Source: Myrica gale (Eukaryota; Streptophyta; Magnoliopsida; Fagales; Myricaceae). From it: a DNA stretch of 64,000 nucleotides. Made by a program: the position numbers and the translations under genes. The notes beneath the pieces were generated by a model, which was not told where the DNA came from, did not search any database, and saw only the letters and a list, made by a program, of their open reading frames with translations. Location of the stretch: positions 6,269,501 through 6,333,500 of the forward strand of contig OZ005605.1 of NCBI GenBank assembly GCA_963930655.1, given 5' to 3'. Of this stretch, positions 11,539 to 21,985 are shown one piece after another. Numbering within the stretch: the first letter of the stretch is position 1; the number at the start of each line of letters is the position of its first letter.

Positions 11539-12982
11539 ATGATTACCATCAAGTGATCTAATTCCATTGGCGTCCCCAGCGAGCCTACTCCAAGCAGCAT
11601 TTTATGGTTATCCGAAGCCGACCAAATGAGGCCGTGGACTCGTGCTCCCCATTTCTTCGTTTACAAATCCAATCATTATACCAATCATAGCGGTTCCTTG
11701 CCTTTTTCAATGGAGACTGTGAAAGCGTCACTACGTCGTGCATTGGTTCACTACTTAGCCACTAGCTGGGCGACTACTCTGGATCAAAGGTGGCTAACTA
11801 GAGCTTGTTTGTAATGCCATGGGAGCGCAACTCTTGGAAGCTTCCACTGACGCTAAGCTGGAGGAACTTGGTGATTTTGCACCTACCGAGGCAGTGCAAG
11901 ATCTTGTCCCCAAGATTGATTATAGTACCCCAGTTGAGAAGTGGCCCTTATTGCTAGTACAAGTGACGTGATTTCGCTGTGGCAGGTTTGTGTTGCAACA
12001 GCCATATCCCACACTGTGGCTGACGGACAAGGTATTACTAGCTTCATCAACTCATGGGCCAAGTTAGCTCGGGTAGCTTCATCACTACATCACTACATCT
12101 AAGTGGTTCATGGGATCGCAATATGGTCTGAGGGATGATGAGATGCCATTTCATGATCGCACCATATTGCGATCCCATGAACCACTTAGACCTCCGCGAT
12201 TTGATCATATAGAGTTCACGAAGCCACCACTCATACTAGGTTGCTCAGACGCGAAGGCAGAGCAAAGAAAGGAAACCACGGTTACCTTACTGAGAATTAC
12301 CAAAGAGCAAATTGAAGGATTAGTAAAGCAAGCAAATGAGTTCCCATATCAAAACATACTCATGAAACGACCCTATACCCGATTCGAGGCTATCGCCAGC
12401 CACAAGTAGAGGTGTGCATTTAAGGCACTTAGAGGCATTAATGACCATCAACCATCAAGAGCTCGTATCGCAGTTGAGGTCCCAACCGGTTAAAGCCTCC
12501 TCTCCCTCGTCGATACTTTGGTAATGCAATATTTGAACCGTGACGTCGACGTGTCTTTTTGGTGACCTCTTGTCCAAGCCATAAGGCAATGCTGCTGGAA
12601 AAATAAAGGAAGCAACTGAGAGAATGACAGATGAGAACTTAAGATCCGCTCTTGATTTCGTAACAAGCCAGAAGGAATGAGTCCCTTGAGGAATAGCTTC
12701 CATATAAGGGGATACACAGACGCACCCTTTTTTAGGAAATCCCAACCTTGCTATTGGTAGCTGGACGAATATACAGTTTTAGACTTGGGTGGAGAAAGCC
12801 TACATATGTGGGTCCGGGGTTATTGAATATTGATGGAAAGTCATTCATCATGCCAAGTCCTGAGGATGATGGATCTCTCGTCATAGCCCTTCGTTTGCAA
12901 ACAGAATGCATTGATTCTTTTTAAGAAGTATTTTTATCAGGAGATGTTAAAGAAGTCATTTGCAGGGTCGACCAAGTTGTAA
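11539..12982 (+). pseudogene. BAHD acyltransferase pseudogene (spermidine hydroxycinnamoyl transferase-like)
   Basis: The start ATG at 11539 gives MITIK then, after an in-frame stop, the BAHD opening SEPTPSSILWLSEADQ, then MRPWTRAPHFFVYKSN. Further blocks follow in order but in different frames: LGDFAPTEAVQDLVPKIDYS, the catalytic HTVADG of the HxxxD motif (about 12015-12035), FHDRTILRSHEPLRPPRFDH, KETTVTLLRITKEQIEGLV, the RRYFGNAI block, DLGWRKPTYVGPGLLNIDGK (replacing the usual DFGWG) and a C-terminus ending at the TAA at 12980. BAHD enzymes move acyl groups from CoA to alcohols or amines; the wording of the blocks is closest to spermidine hydroxycinnamoyl transferases. Several frameshifts and stops, and a rearrangement with a 28-bp inverted repeat, make it dead. 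Its 5' flank is the end of a transposon. Confidence 0.85.
12100..12188. repeat. 28-bp perfect inverted repeat within the BAHD pseudogene
   Basis: Arms at 12100-12127 and 12161-12188 are exact reverse complements (taagtggttcatgggatcgc on the left arm) with a 33-base loop. The right arm is the normal BAHD coding text (RSHEPL); the left arm is an inverted copy placed just upstream, apparently made when the gene was rearranged. Confidence 0.9.
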
Positions 12983-13480
12983 TGGCCGGGACGGAATAAC
13001 ATGTTGTTTGCCAAGTTGAAATGGCAGGGTCGGCCAAGTTGTCAGCCCAAATTCTTTTTAATTGTTTGTTTAGAGTAACATGTTGAAGCCAATATTGGTA
13101 TTCCTCAAGGGACTCATTCTTTTTAATTGAGATGGGTTATTGTGTTAAGCGTATCAGTATGAAGCGATGTGGAGCTGGGGTCAGGATCTCCCCGTAGTCC
13201 ATCCGACTGTCCCCAGCTTGCCACCGAATAAATGAATCTTTCTCCCCTCCAAACCCAGTCCAAACCCGGTCTTTATTGAGGAAGCCGGTTGTAATAACTG
13301 GGTTAGGGATTCGAATTTGAGGTTCTAGCCCCTGCTTCCTCCCCATTCGGAGACCGCCGCATCCCTCTCTCTCTCGGCAAGCCATTACTCCCCATTCGAC
13401 TTGCTGTCTGTCTCTCTCTCGCATGCACGGGCAAAGCCATTTGCAGGTACCTTTTCTGTAAAATAAATACAACCATTTGA

Positions 13481-13690
13481 GTGTTTAGAGGAATGAATGA
13501 TATTTTGGCGCCGATGTCTACCATTTCACGGTATTTTTCTGAGCATCCCTTGCACTCTCTCGAGTGGGTTCCGCGTCGGTGCAATAGGCTTGCTCATCGT
13601 TTAGCCAAATGGGCTGCTGGGTTTCATTTTTTTTATTCTATTCCTTCGTTTATTGTAAACTCTGTGGCCATACTGTGGTTGGTTAGCTAG
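13481..13690 (+). pseudogene. LINE RNase H-like C-terminal fragment
   Basis: A 69-codon frame reads HSLEWVPRRCNRLAHRLAKW then AAGFHFFYSIPSFI, which is the typical end of the RNase H-type domain found at the C-terminus of plant non-LTR retrotransposon polyproteins and their domesticated relatives (EWVPR-CN--AH-LA-WA). Nothing upstream continues the domain, so it is a short scrap inside the Pack-MULE-like element. Confidence 0.6.
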
Positions 13691-15087
13691 TTTTATCCTT
13701 ACTTATTATAAAAAATGATATTTTGACAGTTATATTCGTTTTATTATAAAAAGAACAACAAAGTCATTTTCTTAAATAAATAAAAAGTCAACTTCTATAA
13801 TCTTGCTCAGCCAATAGTACTAAAATAGAATTTCTTTTCAACTAATTTCAGTGTGAACCGCATGTAAGGTTAAGGAGAAGAAAGTGATGATTTCGCAAGT
13901 GAGTGAAATAAGCACTTGAGAGGCTTTTAAGGGAGATTGAGAGAAGAAATTTAGCAAAAAACAAATATATTGTAAGCACCCATTGTAGCTGCTATTTTGC
14001 GTATTTTGCTTTGAAGAAAGTATTTTAATCTTATTGGACTTTGGAATTTTCATTCTTGAAAGTCGTAATTGATCTTACTGATGCTGGTCATGGTTAGTTG
14101 TTTTGAACTTATTTTATATACTTGTGTCTAATAACCTGGGTCAGAGATTTTATTGACCAATGACAATTAATCTGCAGAGCACATGCAAGATATCATTGGG
14201 TTGCTGTTCAAATATATTCACCTTTGATGAGGTATTATCATATACAAATGTTATTTCATTGTGTCTTTTGATTTTCCCTCATAGAATTGACTTAGCTTAA
14301 TATCTTAAATGAAGTTTTCTGTTGTCTGTTTCTAGTAGGACTTTTATATTTGTGTGGGTGTGTCCGGCTATCCCTTCTTCCAGTTGGCTTTGACTTCTTT
14401 CCCTTGGTTCTGTGGATGCAGTTAGAGTGTACTGCCTGTGGCCAATGACGTCTTCTGAAACTGCTAGAAATGCCGAGTAGTCTTCCGGCCAATGCCGAGT
14501 GCTCTGTGGATGCATTTTGGGGTTACTGTCTTTCTTTTCAGTTGTCTGGGGAACTACCCTCTTGTATAGTTAACCGTCGGTAGTCTGTAAATGCATACTA
14601 AGCAGGGGTTTCTTTGTCTATAGCCTACGGCAGATGGAAAATGTTATCTCAGATGACTCCAAAACATGTCATTTTCCAGGGGTTTTCCATTATTCTTGGT
14701 TGCCCTGATGACTCTCAGGCCAAAAGGGTCCCCGTCCTTGAGCTTTCCCGCAGGCAATTGACAATACAGAGAAAAATGTGAACTTTATTTGCATGTGAAA
14801 GTTGTTACCATTTTCTTTCTTTGACGCAGGTTTTGTTTGCTCTTGAGTAGTCATTCTTTCTCCGTTAACATTGGTGTTAGATGGGGCTGAGACCCATGTG
14901 CGAAAAATGAAAAATGAATAGAATTTGGATAAAAATGGTTTGCTCCGTACTAGGAACCTGGAACTTCAATATTAAATGATATCAATTTTGCTTGTTAACA
15001 AGAAGAAATCGTATGGTTGCACAGCGCATGTGATATTTTTTTTCTTTCTAAGCAAACATTCATTAATTAAAACGATCATCGGTTACA

Positions 15088-15290
15088 TCAAAGAGGTTTC
15101 AAAATAAGAGTCCACACTGAACAAAAAGCAACCAGGTCAATTGTAAACAAAAAGCAACCACAATGATGGTCACATGCAGAGAGATGCCTCACAAGCACCT
15201 TTTCGTTCATCAATTTCTTCATTGCAAAAGCAAGGCTCAAAGTCACTGCCAATGGCAATCCTTCAGGGACAGCAACAACAATGATGAGAC
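15088..15290 (-). pseudogene. P2B Ca2+-ATPase (ACA-type) fragment, TM4 region
   Basis: The minus strand reads [20 protein letters not shown] then [20 protein letters not shown]. The PEGLP motif of the fourth membrane helix, a calcium-coordinating helix, and the following MKK-M--K-LVRHL-ACE block are diagnostic of plant type IIB autoinhibited calcium pumps. After HLSAC the sequence diverges, before the DKTGT phosphorylation site, so it is a single captured exon piece. On its upstream side it abuts the SKI2 exon at about 15290 without a visible intron. Confidence 0.85.
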
Positions 15291-15982
15291 TCCAGCCTAG
15301 TTGCACTTCCAACTATAACATGGTTCAAATCGCTCTCCTCTGGGATTTCATCACGACACATAACAACAACGGTACCAATTTTATCAAGTTCTCTTCTGCC
15401 AGCACGACCTGCCATTTGGGTATATTCTCCTGGCAACAATGGTCTAAATTCCCTGCCATCAAACTTCCCTAAAGTATCAAAAACAACCTGCCAACACCAC
15501 GGTTAAGTCAAAATTCAAAACACGTAAATGTCAAAATCTGCAATTGGCGTTAGCATTGCAGAAAATAATATCAGTTCTCAATGTTTCTACTTCTGAACAT
15601 GTAACTATATCACCACAGCCAATGCTAGAGTTAGTGCCGGACAAGAAAGACTTTATCCCCATAGACCTGTCAAAGCAGAAGATATCACTTTAACCCAGCA
15701 TATTGGTGAACTAACTGCTTTCATCAACAGCAGTGGAAGTCAGTGGTATTTACATCCAGAGAAACTGAACGAAAAATATTCAAAAGACTCCATGCAAATC
15801 CAAAATAGACGAAAATTAAAAATCTATTTAACTTTTCATACTATAGCAGTAAGTAATTTCCCATCAGAACAAGCTCAGAAAAACAAAAAAAACTTCCCAT
15901 CAGTACAACACAATCAAGCAAGACTCACCGTCCTAGCTGGAGCATTAACCCCCATTGCAAATGTCTCTGTTGAAAATAAAAC
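15291..15982 (-). pseudogene. SKI2-type DExH RNA helicase fragment (two exons)
   Basis: Exon at 15982-15929 reads VLFSTETFAMGVNAPART, preceded by AG and followed by GTGAGT. A second exon at 15487-15291, preceded by TTGGCAG, reads VVFDTLGKFDGREFRPLLPG, EYTQMAGRAGRRELDKIGTV and [20 protein letters not shown]. These are helicase motifs V and VI (QMAGRAGR) of the SKI2/MTR4 family; the KFDGREFRPLLPGEYTQ wording is that of SKI2, the exosome-assisting cytoplasmic helicase. The splice sites and a 440-bp intron are kept, so genomic DNA and not mRNA was captured. Only a small part of the helicase is present and nothing indicates function. Confidence 0.88.
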
Positions 15983-16216
15983 CTAGAGATCAAGAAAAAA
16001 GAGAAACATCAATGCCCTATAACGACCGTCAATACTCAAAATACATGGAGATAACAATGAAAAAAACTCAAGTCAAACACTTTATATAAAAATTTTGTTT
16101 ACAGCAATCTTCGTAACCTCTTAAGAGCACCAGAGAAAACAACTGCATCATTTTGGAAAACCAAATCCAAACATACGAAACTCATAAGCAATCTAGAAGA
16201 AAGGCAAAATTGCTGT

Positions 16217-16454
16217 CACCAACATCTTTCCTGAACCATCTAGCACTTTAGTCCCTGAAAGAAGAAAAGGTTTCTCCTCATATATATTCACTGGCTCGCT
16301 CTCACCTGACAAGCTTGATTTCATCAATTAACAAACTGTATCCTGATATAAAAATCCCATCTGCTGGAACTTGATCACCAATTGACAAGTGTACGATGTC
16401 TCCAACAACTAAGTCATATATAGAAACTTTTTTCCTTTTCCCATCTCTAGTCAC
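16217..16454 (-). pseudogene. P2B Ca2+-ATPase (ACA-type) fragment, actuator domain
   Basis: The minus strand opens after TTTTTATCCAG and reads [45 protein letters not shown], then after a one-base insertion [20 protein letters not shown] and [16 protein letters not shown]. This is the actuator (A) domain of plant autoinhibited calcium pumps, including the conserved SGES loop that drives dephosphorylation. The single extra A in the run before the SGES block shifts the frame. The text ends near 16217 before the TEWG motif. It belongs with the fragment at 15088-15290, but the SKI2 exons now lie between them. Confidence 0.88.
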
Positions 16455-17700
16455 CTGGATAAAAATCTTTGCAAGGACTGATTCTAGTCACTGCTAGCAG
16501 TAACCACGACTACCAAACATATGCAAAGAATGATACCCAAACCATCATATATTCCTTCAGGCCACCCTTCGGTGACAAGTCCTACACTATCAGGCCTTAC
16601 CAGTGCAACTGCCCTTGAATGGCAAGATGCAACATGAGAACCGTGATCCATGAACTATTAATAAGCAAGCACAGAGTAGAAATGAGTTCTATTTGCAGGA
16701 ATATCTGTCCCAAGCACACTGACGGCATTGTTTTCAGTAACCCACAACATAAATACGAGAGTGAGAAGAACTACACAGAAAGTAGCCAACGCCTCTAGCT
16801 TTTCAGATTAGCTTAGGCGTTATATCAGTGGAGGATATTCGGGTATGAAAACATTATGCGTTAAATATTTGGCAGTGCATACTGCTACATTGCACGTACG
16901 GTAATCAGAGCAGATTGTAAACAGAACAAAGTTATCTAACCTCCAAAATACCAATCCCATTTTCCTGAATCAACTTCTATAGAAGTAGACATGAATCAAC
17001 TTTTGAAATCATATTACACTATTCAAACTCATTAACCGTACAAGAACCAAGTCTCTTGTTCCATACATTCAAATTTCAACAAGCGAAAACGCCGGTCCAA
17101 GATTCATTCCCTCAAATGGAAACAAAGCCCCTATTTTTAAGCTTAAATTAGAAACTGACGGAAAGATCAATCATGCTAACCATTTTCATGCGAGAGATAC
17201 CTGAATGTTTACGGGCATGCGAGAGATACCTTAACAGCTTGCCCGTGCATGCGAGAGAGAGAGACAACTCGAATGGGGAGGAAGTAGGGGCTGCGGTGGT
17301 TTCCTCAATACCAAGCAGGGGCAGGAGAGAGTAGAAAGGAGCAGAAGCGGAGTGGAAGCGAAGCGGTAAATCGAAAATCGAAATGAGGAATGAAATCGAA
17401 ATGGGGAAAATCGAATCCCTAAATCGCCCGTTCGAAACCGGCCCGATCTAAGCATTTTTGAATTCGGTCCTCAACTAACCCGGGTTCTCACCTCATTTAT
17501 TAGGTGGCAAGCTGGAGACCGTCGGATCCTGACCAGGGAGATCCTGACCGGTGCTCCACACCGCTTAACACCACACGGCTTCGCATAATAACCGATCTCT
17601 TAAGTATATGTCCCCATGAAGCTTAGAAAAAAAAATACCGCCCAATTCATAAAATGTGAGTTTTATGATTATGATACATGCAATATGGTTAGACTATAAT

Positions 17701-18005
17701 CTCAAGAGGTTGACTTGGGTGGTCAGGACCTAGGACTTAGAGGTGTGCTCCTCCTGAGGTCTTAGATTCAAATCCCCTCATGTTCAAATAATTCATTAGG
17801 GTCACTCTCATAGTATAGTTGCACTTACCTGACATGTGTGGCTTGAGAGGATTGCATGGCCCAGGGATTGTTGTGACGTTAAACTCAACTCATTCGTATA
17901 CTGCACTAGGTACGTTGGAGCTCGGTGCACGTGAATGGGTACCCGAATTTCCCTCATTATCTAAAAAAATATTATTTGACTATTATTATTATTATTATTA
18001 TTATG
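17701..18005 (+). mobile_element. Probable tRNA-derived SINE
   Basis: TTGACTTGGGTGG near 17710 resembles a pol III A box and GATTCAAATCCCC near 17765 a B box, about 50 bases apart. The segment ends in a TTA/TAT simple-repeat tail at 17979-18003. This arrangement is that of a plant SINE; no family is assigned and no target duplication was found. 18006-18422 shows nothing else. Confidence 0.45.
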
Positions 18006-18422
18006 CAGGCTTATATTGATTGCATATTTTAGGTTTATAAAACAAGGCATATAGCCTATGGTGTTTTTAAATTGTCCTAATATTCATCATGTGATTATCT
18101 ACGTCATTGGGTCCGTGACCTCATGATGTGTAAACTTGTACGTAGCCCAGGAGAGTTCATATTGGGGCAGGAAGTTCATCATGCCAGGTCCTTGTTTTTA
18201 ATGGGAGTATTGTGTTATACTTCTACTATATAAAGATTATATACGTCACCTCTCCTGCTCATATGCATAACGCAAAATCTTATTGTCATAAATTTAGATA
18301 ATATATTATTTCATTTAATAATCCTATGCGTAAGGGTACAGGGGTTGGGAAAATTATTCATCAGGAGTTCAATTTGAGGAACTTCTATTTTTGTGAGAAG
18401 TTCAGGTCTAGGTATAGTATCC

Positions 18423-19841
18423 AGTGGCAGAGCCAGGGAGGCCAGTGGGGGTGGGGATGGTCTCCCTAAAATTTTGAAATCCCCTTTGCTCTTTAGTTTT
18501 CTTTATACGGTTTTGACAAAGAAACTAAATAGGGATAAGTCGGGAGAGAGGCAGCCACACTCCTAATCAAAGTAGCACGTCCAGCAAGGGAGTAAATGAG
18601 TGATAACAGGAGTGTTACTCCCAATCTTGATACCCTTGATCTGACCTGCAGCTTCAGCCCGTAGTAAAATGCGAGAAGGAATTTCAGAACATAACAGAAA
18701 AAGAAGGGGTGATCAGTGATCTTAAATTGGTCGATCTTAACTCTTGGTATGTCTTATCCATTAAAAGGCAACATTTACAAACTCAGCCACTTCATCTCTG
18801 TTGAAAGGTCACTACACTAATTCCTTTTTTCAGTACGCTGCATAACTTTACCATACTTGGACCAAAGCTCTGTAATATTAATCAAGGTGTGCAGAGTCGG
18901 TCGATAAAAATCTTGCTACCGGACATTGGGTGACGGTCTCAAAGTTTGTCATACAAATTGTCACTTTTATCAGTACACCAGTTCGCTTGCAAGGATATCA
19001 AAGGCCAAGAGTCTGTCGGAATGAATTCCGTGTCTTCTTTTAATATTCCCACAGGCTCTTGAAGAAGGTGACAGGAAACCATGCATCAATCATCAATGCT
19101 TCCATATATTATAAACCATAAGCCTTCTTCTAAAACTGCCACGTATACCTTCGGTAAAGTGCTAGATGTCACAACATGTGAACGGATGATGTCCACGTCT
19201 TTCCTTTAATATATATTTTCTCCCCATTGCCCCTACATGCTAGAAACTAGCAAGAAACTCCAACAAGTCTTCCAAGAAAAAAATACATTACTTCCACTGT
19301 CAGTGCCAGCGACGTCAGAGCACCACCGCTATCTCCGTCTCTCTCTCCGTCTGCAAGACTCAAAGTTGTCGACATTGATGGCGCAATGATCTCCCTAAAC
19401 AAAGCCACTTTATTGGTAATGATTTTGATCCATATCATCCGTCTAAGTTCTTGATCGTGACGACCACCACTTGATCTTAAAAAAGACGAGAAAGGAAGAT
19501 AAAAAGATACGCAAACTTTGGAAGAAAAGTAAAGTCCATTATCCAGTAGTACAATAATAGTCGTTTCGTGACGGTCATCGGTTCTGTATTTTCCTACTGT
19601 AAATGATGCCATCTTATCTAATCAATAAAATAAAAATAATAAAAAAGCAGTGAACGTATACAAGAAACGGGTTATCGGTATAAATTTTAAAACTCCTCGT
19701 TAGTCTTTATATATATAGTTTTTGCAAAAATTAATTTGAAAATACATATTTTTATAATATATATTTCTATTAAATTAATAAATATATTTTTATTATAAAA
19801 AATCGGTCCCACCAAATATTAATTTTTGGCTCCGCCACATG
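18423..19841. mobile_element. TIR DNA transposon with GTGGCGGAGCC ends
   Basis: The left end reads AGTGGCAGAGCCAG and the right end, reversed, CATGTGGCGGAGCCA. Flanking 9-mers ATAGTATCC (18414-18422) and ATAGTATTC (19842-19850) match at eight of nine. The interior has LINE debris and a 121-codon minus-strand frame (19612-19247) that I do not recognise. The right flank was then hit by the hAT element, whose target site overlaps this duplication. Confidence 0.55.
18540..18740 (-). pseudogene. LINE reverse transcriptase fragment
   Basis: The minus strand reads CSEIPSRILLRAEAAGQIKG and IKIGSNTPVITHLL, the block before the YADD-type motif of plant L1 reverse transcriptases, and then in another frame SLAGRATLIRSVAASLP, which normally lies much further downstream. 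The catalytic ADD region is therefore deleted and the frame shifted. Confidence 0.7.
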
Positions 19842-19859
19842 ATAGTATTCGTACTAGGG

Positions 19860-20035
19860 GTGAGATTTTTATCCGCCGGTATCCGGAATTCCGGTACCGG
19901 CACCGGTTCCGAGATCCGGCCACCGTATACCGGCCGGAACCGGATCCGGAACCGGTATAGATTTTTAGGAAATACCGGTACCGGACCCGGTATCGGTAAT
20001 TCCGCCGGTACTGGGCGAAATGCCGGTACCGGTTT
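19860..20035. repeat. hAT left subterminal GGTACC/GGAACC motif cluster
   Basis: More than ten overlapping ccggtaccgg, ccggaaccgg and ccggtat words in alternating orientation. The same words recur inverted at 25290-25385 beside the other end. Confidence 0.8.
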
Positions 20036-20452
20036 TTTTATTTTTTATTTTTTTAAAAAATTACAAAACGCACAGCTTTGGACTTGGCCAAAACTGTGCG
20101 TTTTGGAAAAGGGTTTTCAAAACCCTTTTAACCCACGATCCCCCCCGATAGTCGATACCCATTGCCCCTCATTTCTCGCCAGTCGCCCCTGCCCCTCTCC
20201 TCTCAGATCTGCCGACTGCCGCTCCCGTACCTCCGATCTCCGGCTCTGACTCTCTCGTTTCTCAAGCGCTCTCTCTCTCTGTCTCTCTGAATTTCGAGCT
20301 CTCTCTCACGGTCTCACTCAACTCTCTGACTCTCGAGCTCTCTCTCACAGACCCACGGTGACTCAACTCTCTGTCTCTCTCTCGGGTCGCCCGTCGCCGC
20401 CGTCTCTCGCCTTCGAGTTTGAAGGCCACCGGCCTCCTCTCATTCTCAGCCG

Positions 20453-20454
<2 letters not shown>

Positions 20455-20490
<36 letters not shown>
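20455..20490. repeat. CT microsatellite in hAT leader
   Basis: An uninterrupted (TC)n run of about 30 bases in a wider CT-rich stretch (20240-20500). It sits upstream of the transposase gene, in its likely untranslated leader; an exon-like piece 20650-20700 (after TTTGCAG, before GTAAAT) may be part of the leader. Confidence 0.8.
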
Positions 20491-21985
20491 ACGGATCACA
20501 GTCACAGAGTCATTTTTTTCATATTGCTTCTTTTTTTTTGTTCAATTTCATTTTCGTATCATTATAATTTATTCATTATAATTTATCAGTTGTTCAATAA
20601 CCATTTCTTCATTTTGTTATCTGTTAATACAAAAAAAATTTCTTTGCAGGTTATTACAAAGGTTGTGCCGTGTGGTTACTGGTTAGTGCACTGCCATTGA
20701 GGTAAATTCACTAATTGTTCACTTATTTAGTAGTTCATTAGTTAATTTAAAATTTTAGAATGTATATTAGGACCTAGGTTGTGAAACTGAGGAGGATGGG
20801 CTTGAATGATTGGAGGATTTGGTTGTTACTTGTTTGTTGTTTGTATGTTGTAGCCTGTAGGTAATCTGTAGTTCTTTTACTTTTAATGGAATCAGTAGTT
20901 GCTTTAGATTTACGTTTTACTCTTTCTTCGTTTATGGATTTTTTTTAGTTTTGCTGGAATTTGTACGTAGTTCCTTTAGATTTACAATTCTAAACAATTC
21001 TTAGGGTTATTTCGGATTAGCTATGGCAATTTCCTTTAGAATATATTTTTTGGCTTTGTAAATATGGTTGTTTTTCTAAATATTATTTTTTTGTTTTTTG
21101 AAGTCACAATCAGTTCCTTACTGTGGAAAAATGAATGCCTTTATCTATAGGATCATCTTGAGCTCTCTTTCAATTTTCTGTTTTGGTTGAGAGCTTTGTC
21201 GTGGACATCCATTGTCATTATGCCTAGAGATTTTGTGAACTGGAGATGTGGGTTCCGCCATTTTCTCTTTGCTCATTTGCAGCTTTTAATCATCGCAAAA
21301 CCTCACTTATTGTTGGTTGTTTTTTCCTTTTTTTGCTTTAAGAATCTCAATGATCTCACGGACCACACCCCTTTGGGCATGTGGTGGAATTGGGTGGTCG
21401 ATCATCCTCCAATTAAAAAGGCACACAAGGGAGAGAGAGAGAGAGAGAAATATGGCACGCTTTCTTAGAAAGATGGCAGGCAAACATGCCCTTAGAATTT
21501 ATACAAATTAAAAACAGACATGTTGTATTACATATATCCATACTGTTTCTTTCTTGTTTGTTTTTGTTAATATAGTTACAGATATTTTAATCAATTTATG
21601 AATTTAATGTTATCCCAAATCAAATCCTAGGTCATATTTTAATAAATATATCAATTTAATATTATCCTTTTTGAAATCCTAGGTCGCTTATTTAAGAATA
21701 AAAAAACTATATCAATATATATATGAACTTATTTTAGACCAGTTACCAAGTGGATACCGTTTGACCGAGCTTTAAGTGCTCAAGTGCGGTGTGAAACGAA
21801 GCTTGGCCCTTCACAGGGAGGTCTTCAAAATATTTTATCTGCTTCCTTTCAAGTATTGCTATCTCTCAAAGTTGTCTCTCTTTGTTGAACATTCTTCTAT
21901 TTATTTTCTCGTTCTTTCTCTCTATAGATTTATTAGAGTATGAGTATTTAATAGGTTTGTTTTTCAAAACTTTTTGTTTTATCAG

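Larger units (their letters stand above)
13131..17593. mobile_element. Pack-MULE-like element carrying two host-gene fragments
   Basis: The left end (13131-13450) and right end (about 17210-17593) are inverted copies: both contain (in the respective orientation) GAT-GGTTATT, GTCAGGATCTCCC, CCAGCTTGCCACC, AATAAATGA, TTAGGGATTCGA, CTTCCTCCCCATTCG and CTCGCATGCACGGGCAA. TIRs of about 300-380 bp are typical of Mutator-like elements. No 9-bp target duplication was found at these ends, so the exact limits are uncertain. The interior holds exons of a SKI2 helicase and a P2B Ca2+-ATPase (minus strand) and a LINE RNase H scrap (plus). No MULE transposase is visible, so it would be non-autonomous. 13830-15080 looks intronic or untranslated and I recognise no gene in it. 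Confidence 0.7.

Noticed and set aside
12455-12745. Two long minus-strand frames
   Set aside because: They are antisense to the BAHD coding blocks and have no content of their own.
15281-15472. 63-codon plus-strand frame
   Set aside because: Antisense shadow of the SKI2 exon.
17979-18003. TTA/TAT run as an independent microsatellite of interest
   Set aside because: Best explained as the tail of the probable SINE.
19247-19612. 121-codon minus-strand frame as a new gene
   Set aside because: It is inside a small TIR element, has no recognisable motif and no clear splice or promoter context; kept only as an unrecognised frame in that element.
20262-20492. Arg/Glu/Ser-rich frame on the minus strand
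   Set aside because: It comes from translation of a CT microsatellite and CT-rich leader of the hAT transposase gene.
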